Part shown: positions 1 through 7,432 of the stretch, piece by piece | Numbering within the stretch: the stretch's first letter is position 1 | Layout: every line of letters starts with the position of its first letter | NCBI RefSeq assembly: GCF_000725885.1 | Contig: NZ_JODR01000007.1 | Location: 1 to 64,000 of the forward strand | Reading direction: 5' to 3' | Length of the DNA stretch: 64,000 nucleotides | From: Streptomyces albus subsp. albus | GTDB lineage: Bacteria; Actinomycetota; Actinomycetes; Streptomycetales; Streptomycetaceae | Notes under the pieces: model-generated | The model's database searches: none | The model's input: only the letters and a program-made list of their open reading frames with translations | Told to the model about the DNA's origin: nothing | Translations under genes and position numbers: made by a program

Positions 1-96
1 AGACGGCAGCCGCCTGATAGCCACACCCAGCACCCCTGGGCGACCCAACCCTACGAATGGCTCGATCAACCCGATCAAGAAGGTAGAGCCGCCTGA
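1..96 (+). CDS. C-terminal end of an unidentified protein (partial)
   Basis: An open frame runs from the first base to a TGA at 94-96 and gives 31 residues ending in PYEWLDQPDQEGRAA. It is followed 68 bases later by the multicopper oxidase gene on the same strand, so it is probably the previous gene of the same polyketide locus. The fragment is rich in Trp, Gln and Pro and carries no recognisable motif; I cannot name the family. The missing KS-alpha/KS-beta genes of the type II locus would be expected further upstream, outside the window. Confidence 0.5.
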   Translation, partial: RRQPPDSHTQHPWATQPYEWLDQPDQEGRAA

Positions 97-164
97 CCGC
101 ACCGCCCGCACCGTGCGCCGCCCGGCGGCACGGCGATCCCCGATGTGCTGAGGAGTTCTTCCAC

Positions 165-1580
165 GTGCTCACCCGACGCGACATGCTCAAGGCCGGTGCG
201 CTGGCCACCGTGCCGGCGGTACTGGCCGGCGGCCGGGCCGCGGGGGCGCCGGCCGCCCGGCGGGCCGCCGCGGCACCCTTCACCGCGCCGCTGCGGCCCC
301 GACGGCCGCTGCGCCCCGTGCGGCTGGCCGGGCACGACTTCTACCGGCTCACCTCCCGCGAGGCGCGGGTGAGCCTGCTGCCCGGCACGACGACCCGCAT
401 CCGCTCCCTCAACGGGCGGATGAGCCCGCTGATCGTGGCCGAGCGGGGCAGACCGGTGGTCATCGAGCAGGTCAACGAGCTGGAAGTACCGTTCGCGATG
501 CATCTGCACGGCGGACACACCACCGAACGGTCCGACGGTCACCCCAAGTACCAGGTGGAGCCCGGCGGCCGGCGGCGGTACCACTACGCCAACGACCAGG
601 ACGCGGCCACCTTGTGGATCCACGACCACTCGCACCACACGCACGCGGAGAACGTCTACCGCGGGCTGGCGGCCACCTATCTGCTCACCGACGCGTTCGA
701 GCGGCGGCTGCCACTGCCCAAGGGCCCCTACGACGTGGCGCTCCAGCTGCGCGACGCCCGCTTCGAGGACGACGGCACGCTGGTGTGGGACGCGCACGGG
801 TTCGAGGACCGGCACACCGTCCTGGTCGACGGCCGGCCCAGGCCGTACTTCGAGGTGGCGGCCCGCCGCTACCGGCTGCGGCTGATCAACACCTCCAACG
901 AGCGGCTGTTCGAGCTGGTGCTGGGCGACGGCGAGGAGTTCACGCACATCGGCTCCGACGGCGGTCTGCTGCCCGCCCCGGTGGCCGTCCGGAAGCTGGC
1001 GCTGTGGCCCGGCGAGCGGCAGGAGATCGTCGTCGACTTCGCCCGCTGGGGCGTGGGCCGCCGGGTGGTGCTGAACAACGCGGCGCCCTACGGGGGCGAG
1101 CCGCCGGAGATCATGCGGTTCGACGTGGTGCGCCCGGCGGCGGACCACAGCCGGGTGCCCGAGCGGCTGCGCCCGCTCCCGGACCTGGGCGCCTCCGCGG
1201 TGGAGCGGGAGTTCGTCATGGCGTTCGACCCCTCCACCGGGCAGCACCTGATCAACGGCAAGCCGTTCGACGTCGACCGGGTCGATGTGCGCACCCGGCT
1301 GGGCGTCACCGAGACATGGCGGATCGTCAACGCGGACACGCAGTTCGGGATCCCGCACTCGATGCACGTCCACCACGACTTCTTCCGCGTTCTGGACCGG
1401 GACGGGAAGCCGCCCGCACCGGGCGAGGCCGGGCTCAAGGACACCCTGGCACTGCCGGCCGGCTCCTCCGCCCGCGTCCAGCTGCGGTTCACCGACCACC
1501 CGGGGCTGTTCATGTACCACTGCCACATGCTCGGGCACGTGCAGATGGGCATGATGGGCCAGATGGAGCTCGTCCGCTGA
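165..1580 (+). CDS. Tat-exported multicopper oxidase (laccase/bilirubin-oxidase type)
   Basis: This 471-residue protein is a multicopper oxidase, a family that couples one-electron oxidation of phenols or metals to reduction of oxygen to water. All four copper-ligand clusters are visible: HLHGG near residue 113, HDHSHH near 150, HSMHVHH near 400 and the C-terminal HCHMLGHVQMGMMGQ with the type 1 Cys. The N-terminus, LTRRDMLKAGALATVPAVLAGG, has a twin-arginine RRDMLKAG motif and a hydrophobic stretch, so folding in the cytoplasm and Tat export is likely. GTG at 165 is chosen because AGGAG lies at 151-155. It sits just upstream of type II polyketide cyclase, ACP and ketoreductase genes, so an oxidative or coupling step on an aromatic polyketide is plausible, but this is inference; a house-keeping laccase is the alternative. 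Confidence 0.88.
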   Translation: MLTRRDMLKAGALATVPAVLAGGRAAGAPAARRAAAAPFTAPLRPRRPLRPVRLAGHDFYRLTSREARVSLLPGTTTRIRSLNGRMSPLIVAERGRPVVIEQVNELEVPFAMHLHGGHTTERSDGHPKYQVEPGGRRRYHYANDQDAATLWIHDHSHHTHAENVYRGLAATYLLTDAFERRLPLPKGPYDVALQLRDARFEDDGTLVWDAHGFEDRHTVLVDGRPRPYFEVAARRYRLRLINTSNERLFELVLGDGEEFTHIGSDGGLLPAPVAVRKLALWPGERQEIVVDFARWGVGRRVVLNNAAPYGGEPPEIMRFDVVRPAADHSRVPERLRPLPDLGASAVEREFVMAFDPSTGQHLINGKPFDVDRVDVRTRLGVTETWRIVNADTQFGIPHSMHVHHDFFRVLDRDGKPPAPGEAGLKDTLALPAGSSARVQLRFTDHPGLFMYHCHMLGHVQMGMMGQMELVR

Positions 1581-1725
1581 GCCCGCGCCCGGCCCTCCCC
1601 CTCGCCCCCACGATTCCCCGCGGCGGGTCGAGCGGGTCTGTAGAGCCCGCTGGCACGCTGCGCCCGGGTCCGCCGCACCGACAAGGCGGCGGACGGGCTC
1701 CACACCTTTCCCAAGGAGGCCGACG

Positions 1726-2064
1726 GTGGCACACCGGACGCTCATAGTCGCGCGGATGAAGCCGGACAAGGCCGACTCCATCGCCGAGATCTTCGAGGAG
1801 TCGGACGCGACCGAACTCCCCCACATGGTGGGGGTGTCGCGCCGTACCCTCTTCACCTTCCACGACCTGTACTTCCACCTCGTCGAGGCCGAGGGCGACA
1901 TCACCCCCAGCCTCTACCGGGCGCGCAGCCACCCCCTCTACGCGGACATCAACAGCCGCCTGGCGCAGTGCGTGTCGCCCTACGACCCGAACTGGCGGGA
2001 ACCCAAGGACGCCATGGCAGACCCGTTCTACGTGTGGACGAAAGACGGAGGGAGAATCCGGTGA
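1726..2064 (+). CDS. TcmI-family type II polyketide cyclase
   Basis: The 112-residue product matches the TcmI/WhiE-ORFVII family of small ferredoxin-fold cyclases, which close the later rings of aromatic polyketides. The typical opening (TLIVARMKPDKADSIAEIFEESD), the central SRRTLFTFHDLYFHLVE and the YDPNWREPKDAMADPFYVW near the end are all present and the length is normal for the family. GTG 1726 is preceded by AAGGAGG at 1713-1719. Its stop overlaps the GTG of the ACP gene, so the two are translationally coupled. The family assignment is firm; which ring it closes cannot be read from sequence. Confidence 0.92.
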   Translation: MAHRTLIVARMKPDKADSIAEIFEESDATELPHMVGVSRRTLFTFHDLYFHLVEAEGDITPSLYRARSHPLYADINSRLAQCVSPYDPNWREPKDAMADPFYVWTKDGGRIR

Positions 2065-2321
2065 GCGAGTTCACCCAGCGCGAGCTTGCCGACAAGCTGC
2101 GGGAGTGCGCCGGCGAGTCGGAGGGCATGGACGTCGCCGACGAAGCGGCCCTGGACACCCCGTTCATCGAACTCGGCTACGACTCGCTGGCGCTGCTCCA
2201 GGTGACCGGCGTCATCAAGCGCGAGTACGGCGTCGAACTGTCCGACGACGCCGTGGTCGAGGCCGAGACACCGCGGCTGCTGCTCAAGATGATCAACACC
2301 AACCTGCCCGATGCGGCATGA
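2061..2321 (+). CDS. type II polyketide acyl carrier protein
   Basis: This 86-residue acyl carrier protein carries the growing poly-beta-ketone chain on a phosphopantetheine arm. The attachment serine is Ser42 in the motif LGYDSLALLQ. GTG 2061 overlaps the cyclase stop (GTGA), and the C-terminus overlaps the ketoreductase start (ATGA at 2318-2321); a longer frame continues upstream but it lies inside the cyclase gene and lacks a better ribosome site. The order cyclase-ACP-ketoreductase indicates the minimal PKS ketosynthase genes are upstream of the window. It would need a Sfp-type PPTase such as that at 17497-18834 or one elsewhere. Confidence 0.92.
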   Translation: MSEFTQRELADKLRECAGESEGMDVADEAALDTPFIELGYDSLALLQVTGVIKREYGVELSDDAVVEAETPRLLLKMINTNLPDAA

Positions 2322-3094
2322 GCGCCCCGGGCGGATCCCCGGCCGACGTTGTGCCCGCCGCCCCGCTGGCCGGCAAACGGGTGCTGCTCACCGGTGGCAC
2401 CCGGGGTATCGGCCGGGCCACGGCGCTCGCCCTGGCCCGGGCCGGTGCGCGGCTCGTCGTCGCCCACCGCACCGAACATGACGGCGTCCGCACCCTCACC
2501 GGGGAGCTGGCCGGCCACGGCCCGGACCACCGGCTGGTGCGCGCCGACGTGACCCGCGCCGACGACGCCGCACGGCTGGCGGCGGTGTGCGAGGAGCACC
2601 TGGGCGGGCTGGACGTCCTGGTCAACAACGTCGGCGTGGACGGGCACAGCAAGCTCGCCGATCTGGCGGAGGACGAGTGGCACCGGCTGCTGGACGCCAA
2701 CGTCACCTCGGCCTACCTGGTGACCCGCGCGGTGCTGGGGCTGCTCGCCGACGGCGCCTCGATCGTCAACGTCGGCGCCTCGGTCGCCCTGCGCGGCCGT
2801 CCCTTCGGCACCCACTACTCGGCGTCCAAGGCGGCACTGATCGGTTTCGGCCGGGCGCTGTGCAAGGAGGTCGGGGAGCGCGGCATCCGCGTCAACACCG
2901 TCGCCCCCGGGGTGACCGCGGACGACGAACCGGGCGCCGGGCCCGCGCCCCCGGTGGCCGAACGGCTCGCCGCCCTCACCGCACTGGGCCGGCTGGGCAC
3001 CCCGGCCGACGTCGCGGGCGCCGTCCTCTACCTCGCCGGTGACACCTCCCGCTACGTCACGGGCGCCACGATCACAGTCGACGGAGGTATCTGA
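2318..3094 (+). CDS. 3-oxoacyl-ACP reductase (SDR ketoreductase)
   Basis: A 258-residue short-chain dehydrogenase/reductase of the FabG/polyketide C-9 ketoreductase type. The NADPH-binding glycine motif TGGTRGIG is at residues 25-32, NNVG near 103, and the catalytic triad is Ser155, Tyr167 and Lys171 in the YSASK context. The C-terminal ITVDGGI is typical. ATG 2318 overlaps the ACP stop and its own TGA overlaps the next ATG, so it belongs to the same translationally coupled operon. It most probably reduces one keto group of the ACP-bound aromatic polyketide chain before or during cyclisation; a fatty-acid role is less likely given the context. Confidence 0.9.
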   Translation: MSAPGGSPADVVPAAPLAGKRVLLTGGTRGIGRATALALARAGARLVVAHRTEHDGVRTLTGELAGHGPDHRLVRADVTRADDAARLAAVCEEHLGGLDVLVNNVGVDGHSKLADLAEDEWHRLLDANVTSAYLVTRAVLGLLADGASIVNVGASVALRGRPFGTHYSASKAALIGFGRALCKEVGERGIRVNTVAPGVTADDEPGAGPAPPVAERLAALTALGRLGTPADVAGAVLYLAGDTSRYVTGATITVDGGI

Positions 3095-3474
3095 TGCCGT
3101 ACGCGGCGATCACCTACCGGGTCAAGCCCGGCCACGAGGAGGAGATCGCGAAGATTTTCTCCGAGTTCACCCGCGTGGACACCCCCGATCTCGCCCGCGA
3201 GGACGGGGCCGCGGCCGGCCGGCTGCTGGGCACCGGGGTGTTCATCAAGGACGACGTGATGGTCCGCGTCATCCACTACGAGGGCGACTTCGCCGAGGTC
3301 GGCAAGCACATGGCCCGGCAGAAAGGCGTCCACCTCCTGGAGGAGAAGCTCCAGCCCTATCTGGCGCAGCCGCGCGACACGGCGTCACCGGAGGCGTTCG
3401 CGGCCTACTTCCGCGACGCGACCATGCGCTCGATCGCCCAGCTCACGGTGGACACGCACCCCGCAGCGGGGTGA
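3094..3474 (+). CDS. SchA/CurD-like domain protein
   Basis: The 126-residue protein belongs to the SchA/CurD-like family found in spore-pigment (sch, cur, whiE) and other aromatic polyketide clusters. The family has ferredoxin-like folds and is linked to late tailoring or ring steps, but a biochemical role is not settled. Visible features are the opening YAAITYRVKPGHEEEIAKIF, a central VFIKDDVMVRVIHYEGD strand pair and FAAYFRDATMRSIAQLT near the end. ATG 3094 overlaps the ketoreductase stop by one base (TGATG). Its presence supports a spore-pigment-like or pentangular polyketide product. Confidence 0.88.
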   Translation: MPYAAITYRVKPGHEEEIAKIFSEFTRVDTPDLAREDGAAAGRLLGTGVFIKDDVMVRVIHYEGDFAEVGKHMARQKGVHLLEEKLQPYLAQPRDTASPEAFAAYFRDATMRSIAQLTVDTHPAAG

Positions 3475-3479
3475 GCCGG

Positions 3480-3941
3480 ATGGAGATGGACGCTCTCTTG
3501 GGAGTGGCCGTCCTCCTGGGCAGCGGCGTCACGGCGGGGGTCCTCTTCGCCGTGGCGCTCAGCGTGCTCCCCGCGCTGTTCGCCATGGAGACGGCGACCT
3601 ACGTGTACGCGCACAAGCTGCTGGGACGCAACTGGGACCCGACGATGCCGGTGGTGGTCCTCACCTCCACGGTGCTCGCCCTCGCCCTGGCCGTACTCGC
3701 CGACACCGCCCCGGCCCGGGTGCTGTTCGCCCTGGCCGCAGTCCTCCTGCTGGGCGTCTCGGCCGTGTCCCACCTGTGCAACGTGCCGATCAACCGGCGG
3801 GTCAAGGCCGTCGAGGACCCCACCGCGCTGCCCGCCGACTGGCAGGACCCCCGCCCCGTGTGGCGGCGCTGGCACCTGCTGCGCACCGCACTGGCGGTCC
3901 TCGCCCTGTGCCTCAACGCCGCGGCGGTCACGGTGCTGTGA
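3480..3941 (+). CDS. DUF1772 anthrone-oxygenase-like membrane protein
   Basis: A 153-residue integral membrane protein of the DUF1772 family, which includes cofactor-free anthrone oxygenases that turn anthrones into anthraquinones. Four hydrophobic segments are visible: residues about 5-30, 50-75, 78-98 and 130-150. Between the third and fourth lies the family's HLCNVPINRRVK motif followed by a W-rich loop (DWQDPRPVWRRWHLLRT). ATG 3480 is preceded by GGGGTGAG; an in-frame GTG at 3471 that overlaps the previous stop is an alternative start adding three residues. As the last gene of the type II polyketide operon it plausibly performs a quinone-forming oxidation, but this is inference from family and context. 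Confidence 0.82.
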   Translation: MEMDALLGVAVLLGSGVTAGVLFAVALSVLPALFAMETATYVYAHKLLGRNWDPTMPVVVLTSTVLALALAVLADTAPARVLFALAAVLLLGVSAVSHLCNVPINRRVKAVEDPTALPADWQDPRPVWRRWHLLRTALAVLALCLNAAAVTVL

Positions 3942-3989
3942 GCCCGCCCGCCGCGCCGCCCCCGACCGCGGAGTCCGCCGGAACACCTA

Positions 3990-4020
3990 CGGCCCCCTCG
4001 TCCGACCGACGAGAGGGCCG
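3990..4020 (+). terminator. strong hairpin terminator after the type II PKS operon
   Basis: Arms CGGCCCCCTCGTC (3990-4002) and GACGAGAGGGCCG (4008-4020) pair over 13 positions with one mismatch and a five-base loop. The hairpin starts 49 bases after the DUF1772 stop. No U-tract follows, as is usual for actinobacterial terminators. Confidence 0.75.
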
Positions 4021-4064
4021 CACCGCTGCTCACGCCCGGCCGGACCGGCGGGATCTTCTCGCGG

Positions 4065-4274
4065 TCAGACGGGGAACTCCCCGGCCTTCACACCCGCGAC
4101 GAACCGGACGAACGAGCCGGAGGGGAAAGACAGGACGGGACCCTCCGGCACCTTGCTGTCACGCACCGGGACGACACCCGCCACCCGGGCCACACCGGGC
4201 GCCCACTCCAGACAGTTGCCGCCCTCGGGGCTGCTGTAGCTCGACTTGGCCCACTGGGCCGGTCCGATCCTCAT
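4065..4274 (-). CDS. DUF397 domain protein
   Basis: A 69-residue protein with the hallmark DUF397 pattern: WAKSSYSSPEGGNCLEWA near the start, VPVRDSK in the middle and LSFPSGSFVRFVAGVKAGEF at the end. DUF397 proteins are abundant in Streptomyces, usually next to an XRE-type regulator as in BldB/WhiJ-like developmental systems. No XRE gene is adjacent here; only a doubtful short frame precedes it. The start ATG at 4274 gives the normal family length. Confidence 0.9.
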   Translation of the reverse strand: MRIGPAQWAKSSYSSPEGGNCLEWAPGVARVAGVVPVRDSKVPEGPVLSFPSGSFVRFVAGVKAGEFPV

Positions 4275-4381
4275 GACAGGGTCTCCATCTGCGTTGCGAT
4301 CAGGTGCGCACTCTCCCTGGGCGACAGTGCGTCGCTGGTGAGTGCATCGTAGGCAAAGGAGATCGCCGCCCGCCCGACCAC
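4271..4381 (-). CDS. possible short hypothetical gene coupled to DUF397
   Basis: A short frame (36 residues from GTG 4381, or 63 from an ATG at 4462) ends in ALSPRESAHLIATQMETLS and its stop overlaps the DUF397 start as ATGA. The overlap and the composition of the C-terminal half suggest a translated gene, but there is no convincing ribosome site and it overlaps the oppositely oriented DUF6087 gene if the longer start is used. It may be a remnant of the regulator normally paired with DUF397. Confidence 0.3.
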   Translation of the reverse strand: MVGRAAISFAYDALTSDALSPRESAHLIATQMETLS

Positions 4382-4407
4382 GGTCGCGGCCTGAGAGCAT
4401 CGGGCGC

Positions 4408-4698
4408 ATGGGCAAGCACTCCCGTCCCGGGCCACCGAACCAGCCGTCCCGCGCTGTGCCATGCGTGGATGCCGACGACCCGCTCGCCGCGTACAACAAG
4501 CGGCGTCGGCCGCCGATGGACATCTGGCGCCGTCACCGTCCGGTGAACGGCGGCGCCGGCCACCTGCGGCCCGACGAGCCGCGGGTCCTGGAGGAGTGGG
4601 ACGACTTCACCTACCAGGTGGCCGGCACCGCGCCGGACCTCGCCGCCGCCCAGAGATGGGTTACTGAGCTGGTGCTCGATGACGACTCCGGCGCGTAA
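4408..4698 (+). CDS. DUF6087-like small protein
   Basis: A 96-residue hydrophilic protein beginning MGKHSRPGPPNQPS, with the segment DPLAAYNKRRRPPMDIWRRH in the middle and WDDFTYQVAGTAPDLAAAQRWV near the end. I recognise this as the DUF6087 family, small Streptomyces proteins of unknown role that are often close to DUF397 genes. ATG 4408 is chosen because the recognisable family start begins there; the frame is open further upstream. It is divergent from the DUF397 gene. Function unknown. Confidence 0.65.
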   Translation: MGKHSRPGPPNQPSRAVPCVDADDPLAAYNKRRRPPMDIWRRHRPVNGGAGHLRPDEPRVLEEWDDFTYQVAGTAPDLAAAQRWVTELVLDDDSGA

Positions 4699-4707
4699 CG
4701 CGGCAGG

Positions 4708-4930
4708 TCAGCCCTCCCGGGCGGGGCGCTGGCCGGACATGTCATGCCGTCGGCCCAGGTAGCTGATCATTCCGAGCGAGAAGCCGGTCTCCTCGGCGAG
4801 CTCGCGGCAGGTGCATCCGGCGGCCCGTTGCTCGACGGAGCCAGTCGAGATCGATCCGGCGCCGGCGGGCCGCTCTGCCCTCGCGGCTCATGCCGTACTC
4901 ACGGACCAGGACCTTGATGGCGTCCTCGTG
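4708..4930 (-). pseudogene. frameshifted helix-turn-helix protein remnant
   Basis: Read on the minus strand, one frame gives VREYGMSREGRAARRRRID and then DWLR; after a one-base shift near 4840 a second frame continues EQRAAGCTCRELAEETGFSL and GMISYLGRRHDM to a stop at 4708. Together this is a helix-turn-helix of the kind at the end of TniQ-like and similar DNA-binding proteins. The break makes it a decayed fragment. The exact parent family is not certain. Confidence 0.4.
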
Positions 4931-5479
4931 TCGGATGCGCACTGCTACTGGATCGGCGGCCGGCAGATCGGCGACGGCCGACGGTCGTACTGGCTCGGAG
5001 GGAAAGAAGCAGCCCTCCGCTGGAGGCATCCCCACCCACCGCTGACCACCTGAACGAGCGTCTCCGGACAACCCCGTCCGTGCGCACGGTGGTGTGCAGG
5101 CGGCAACGCCCCGTCCACCCGCCGCCCCGTGCAGGTGGCCGGGGCCTCGCACCGTGAAGCCGACCGCCGTACCGGCCGTGGCTGCGGCCGGACTGATTCA
5201 TGCGGCCGATTCGCCCGTGCGACTTCATGCGGCCGATTCGCCCGTCCGACGGTGTCGCGCTTTTCGCGGCGGTCTACGCCGGAGCCGGGCGGTCGGCCAC
5301 CGCGCGAGCCTCCTTCCCGCGGGCGGGCGGACCGGCTGTCGCCCCTCCCGGGATCGTGCGGCGGGCACCCCGCCGTCGCAGGAACCCGCGGCAGGGTCCT
5401 TCGCTTTCGGCCGCCAGGCCGCCCAGCCGCCGGGCTCTTGCGCGGACAGTGGGCAGTGACGGGCCCGCCCCGACACGTC
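4931..5479. other. gene-poor stretch with one short tandem duplication
   Basis: Between the helix-turn-helix remnant and the first SARP gene I see no gene with credible codon use or family resemblance on either strand. The only structure noticed is the 27-bp tandem duplication at 5197-5250, listed separately. Confidence 0.5.
5197..5250. repeat. 27-bp tandem duplication
   Basis: Two adjacent 27-base units, 5197-5223 and 5224-5250, share TTCATGCGGCCGATTCGCCC followed by GTGCGAC or GTCCGAC, differing at one base. They lie in the intergenic stretch downstream of the SARP gene. Confidence 0.85.
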
Positions 5480-6352
5480 CTAGCCGGCGACGCCGGTGAC
5501 CTGGGGGCGCGGCCCGGCTGCCGCGAGCCTGCCGCCGACCGACACCAGGCCGCGTGCCGCGCCGCTCAGCTCCAGCTCGGCGGCCGAGTCCAGTACGGCG
5601 CTCTGCAAGCGCTGGAGGTCCGGCGACGGGTCAAGCCCCAGCTCCCGGGAGAGGACGCCGCGCAGTCGCTGGTAGACCTCCAGCGCGTTGCCGCGCCGCC
5701 CCGAGCGGTAGAGCGCCAGCATCAGCTGGGCCTGGATGCCCTCGTGCAGCGGGTGCTGTGCGGCCAGCCCGGACAGTTCGCCGAGCAGCTCGTGGTGGCG
5801 GCCCAGGCTCAGGTCCACCTCGATGCGCTGGTTGAGGATGCCGAGCCGGGACTCCTCCAGGCGGGTCGCCTCGATCTCCAGCAGCGGACCGCACTGCACG
5901 TCCACCAGCGCGGGGCCGCGCCACAGCTGGAGGGCCTTGCGGAACGCGGCGGAGGCGCCCACCAGGTCACCGGCCTCCAGCGCCCGGTGCCCGGCGCCGG
6001 AGTAGCGCTCGAACTCGCTGACGTCGACCATGCCGCCCTGGGTGTCCAGCAGATAGCCGCCGGACTCGGTCACCAGCACGCTCTTGGCGCCGTTGGGCAG
6101 ATGGGCGGGCGGTCTGTCCCCCAGCGACGCCGCGATCAGGTTCCGCAGCTGGAGGACGTAGGTCTGCAGCGTCGTCTGCACGCTGCGCGGCGGGCACTCG
6201 CCCCACAGCTCCTCCACCAGGGAGGAGACGGAGACGACTTGGTCGGGATGGAGTGCCAGCAGTGCCAGCACCTTTCTGGGTTTGACCGCGGTCGGGACGA
6301 CGGAGACCCCCGATTGGACGACCCGGCAGGGTCCCAGCACGCTGATGTCCAT
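5480..6352 (-). CDS. SARP-family transcriptional activator (first of two)
   Basis: A 290-residue Streptomyces antibiotic regulatory protein. Residues 1-95 form the OmpR-type winged helix DNA-binding domain (MDISVLGPCRVVQSGVSVV, PRKVLALLALHPDQVVSVSSLVEELWGE, TLQTYVLQLRNLI). Residues about 100-245 are the bacterial transcriptional activator (BTAD) domain with LWRGPALVDV, EATRLEESRLGILNQRIEVDLSLGRH and the closing REELGLDPSP-like segment. Members bind direct heptamer repeats and switch on biosynthetic operons. It is the last gene of a minus-strand set SARP-thioesterase-SARP and carries a cluster of direct repeats just upstream, a possible own binding site. The ATG at 6352 gives the standard length. 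Confidence 0.93.
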   Translation of the reverse strand: MDISVLGPCRVVQSGVSVVPTAVKPRKVLALLALHPDQVVSVSSLVEELWGECPPRSVQTTLQTYVLQLRNLIAASLGDRPPAHLPNGAKSVLVTESGGYLLDTQGGMVDVSEFERYSGAGHRALEAGDLVGASAAFRKALQLWRGPALVDVQCGPLLEIEATRLEESRLGILNQRIEVDLSLGRHHELLGELSGLAAQHPLHEGIQAQLMLALYRSGRRGNALEVYQRLRGVLSRELGLDPSPDLQRLQSAVLDSAAELELSGAARGLVSVGGRLAAAGPRPQVTGVAG

Positions 6353-6435
6353 CTCTCGCTCCCCTCTCTTGCGTCATGAGCTGTGTGTACCGTTGCGGAA
6401 CTCCGTGCGTACGGCGCTCTTTCGGCTCTGCGTGT

Positions 6436-6488
6436 GTCTCTGCGCGTGCTCTGCGCATGTGCTCTGGCGCGCGTCTCTGCGCGTGCTC
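6436..6488. repeat. direct repeats upstream of the first SARP gene
   Basis: GTCTCTGCGCGTGCTC occurs exactly at 6436-6451 and again at 6473-6488, with a degenerate copy (CTCTGCGCATGTGCTC) between them. The cluster lies in the 143-base gap between the thioesterase stop and the SARP start, that is, in the SARP gene's leader or promoter region. Confidence 0.7.
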
Positions 6489-6495
6489 TTCCGCG

Positions 6496-7320
6496 TCATC
6501 CGCTGTGCGCGTGCGGTACGGCGCGGCTGCCTGTCGCGGACTCCCGGCGGACCGCACTGCCGAGCCGGCGCGCCAGCAGGCGGGGCAGTGCGGCGTCGCG
6601 GACGAAGAAGTGCCCGCCGGGAAGGGTGTGCGGCACGAAGTCGCCGCGCGTCCAGCGGCACCACTGGGCGATGTCCCGGGCCGGTGCCGCCTGGTCGTCC
6701 TCGCCCGCGTAGGTGTGCACGGGACAGGCGAGCGGGGTGTCCCAGCCCTGGCCGTCGGCACCGTCCCCGCCGCCGAGCGCCCGCAGGCCGGCGGCCAGGC
6801 GCAGGTCGTCGCGCAGGGTGGCCAGCAGGGTGCGCAGCAGGTGCGGCCGTGCGGAGAGGAAGGGCGGCAGGGTGCCGAAACGTTCCAGCGCCGCCAGCAG
6901 CGCCGCGTCGGGCAGCTCTTCATGGCCGCGCAGCGGCATCGGCAGGTGCGGCGGCGGGCAGGCGCCCAGTCCGACCAGCACCGGCGCCGGACGTCCCGTG
7001 TGCGCCAGCCGCTGGGCGAACCGGTGGGCCACCAGCGCGCCGAGGCTGTGCCCGTACAGGGCGTACGGCGCGGTCAGCAGCGGCCCCAGCTGGGCCTCCA
7101 GCTCCGCGATCAGCCGGCGTGCGTCGGTGATGCGCGGCTCCCGCAGCCGGGTCTCCCGGCCGGGGAGCCGCACCGGCAGGACGCACACGCCCGGCGCGAA
7201 GGCGTGGGGCCAGCGGGCGAAGGTGAGCGCTCCGGCGCCGGCGTGGTGGAAGCAGAACAGCCGCGGCGCGCCGGCGTCCGGGCCGTCCGTGGTGGGGGCT
7301 GCCGCGAGGTACGCACTCAT
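6496..7320 (-). CDS. type II thioesterase
   Basis: A 274-residue alpha/beta-hydrolase of the stand-alone thioesterase II family (GrsT/RifR type), which removes stalled or wrong acyl groups from carrier proteins. The opening LFCFHHAGAGALTFARW, the nucleophile elbow GHSLGA near residue 90, the Asp-containing CPVHTYAGEDD and the catalytic His in LPGGHFFV are all in place. It lies between two SARP genes on the minus strand (gap 112 bases to the upstream one), so it is probably produced with the pathway they control. It could edit the carrier proteins of the tetronate operon or of the type II PKS; the sequence does not decide. Confidence 0.92.
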   Translation of the reverse strand: MSAYLAAAPTTDGPDAGAPRLFCFHHAGAGALTFARWPHAFAPGVCVLPVRLPGRETRLREPRITDARRLIAELEAQLGPLLTAPYALYGHSLGALVAHRFAQRLAHTGRPAPVLVGLGACPPPHLPMPLRGHEELPDAALLAALERFGTLPPFLSARPHLLRTLLATLRDDLRLAAGLRALGGGDGADGQGWDTPLACPVHTYAGEDDQAAPARDIAQWCRWTRGDFVPHTLPGGHFFVRDAALPRLLARRLGSAVRRESATGSRAVPHAHSG

Positions 7321-7432
7321 GCCTCCCCCTTCCCGTCCCCCGTGGTGAGGTCAGTGTCGAGGGCCAGATCCTCACGACCGGTGCTGGACGACGGCTCGAA
7401 GTGAGGTGGAACACGCCGTGCACCGGGCCGGT

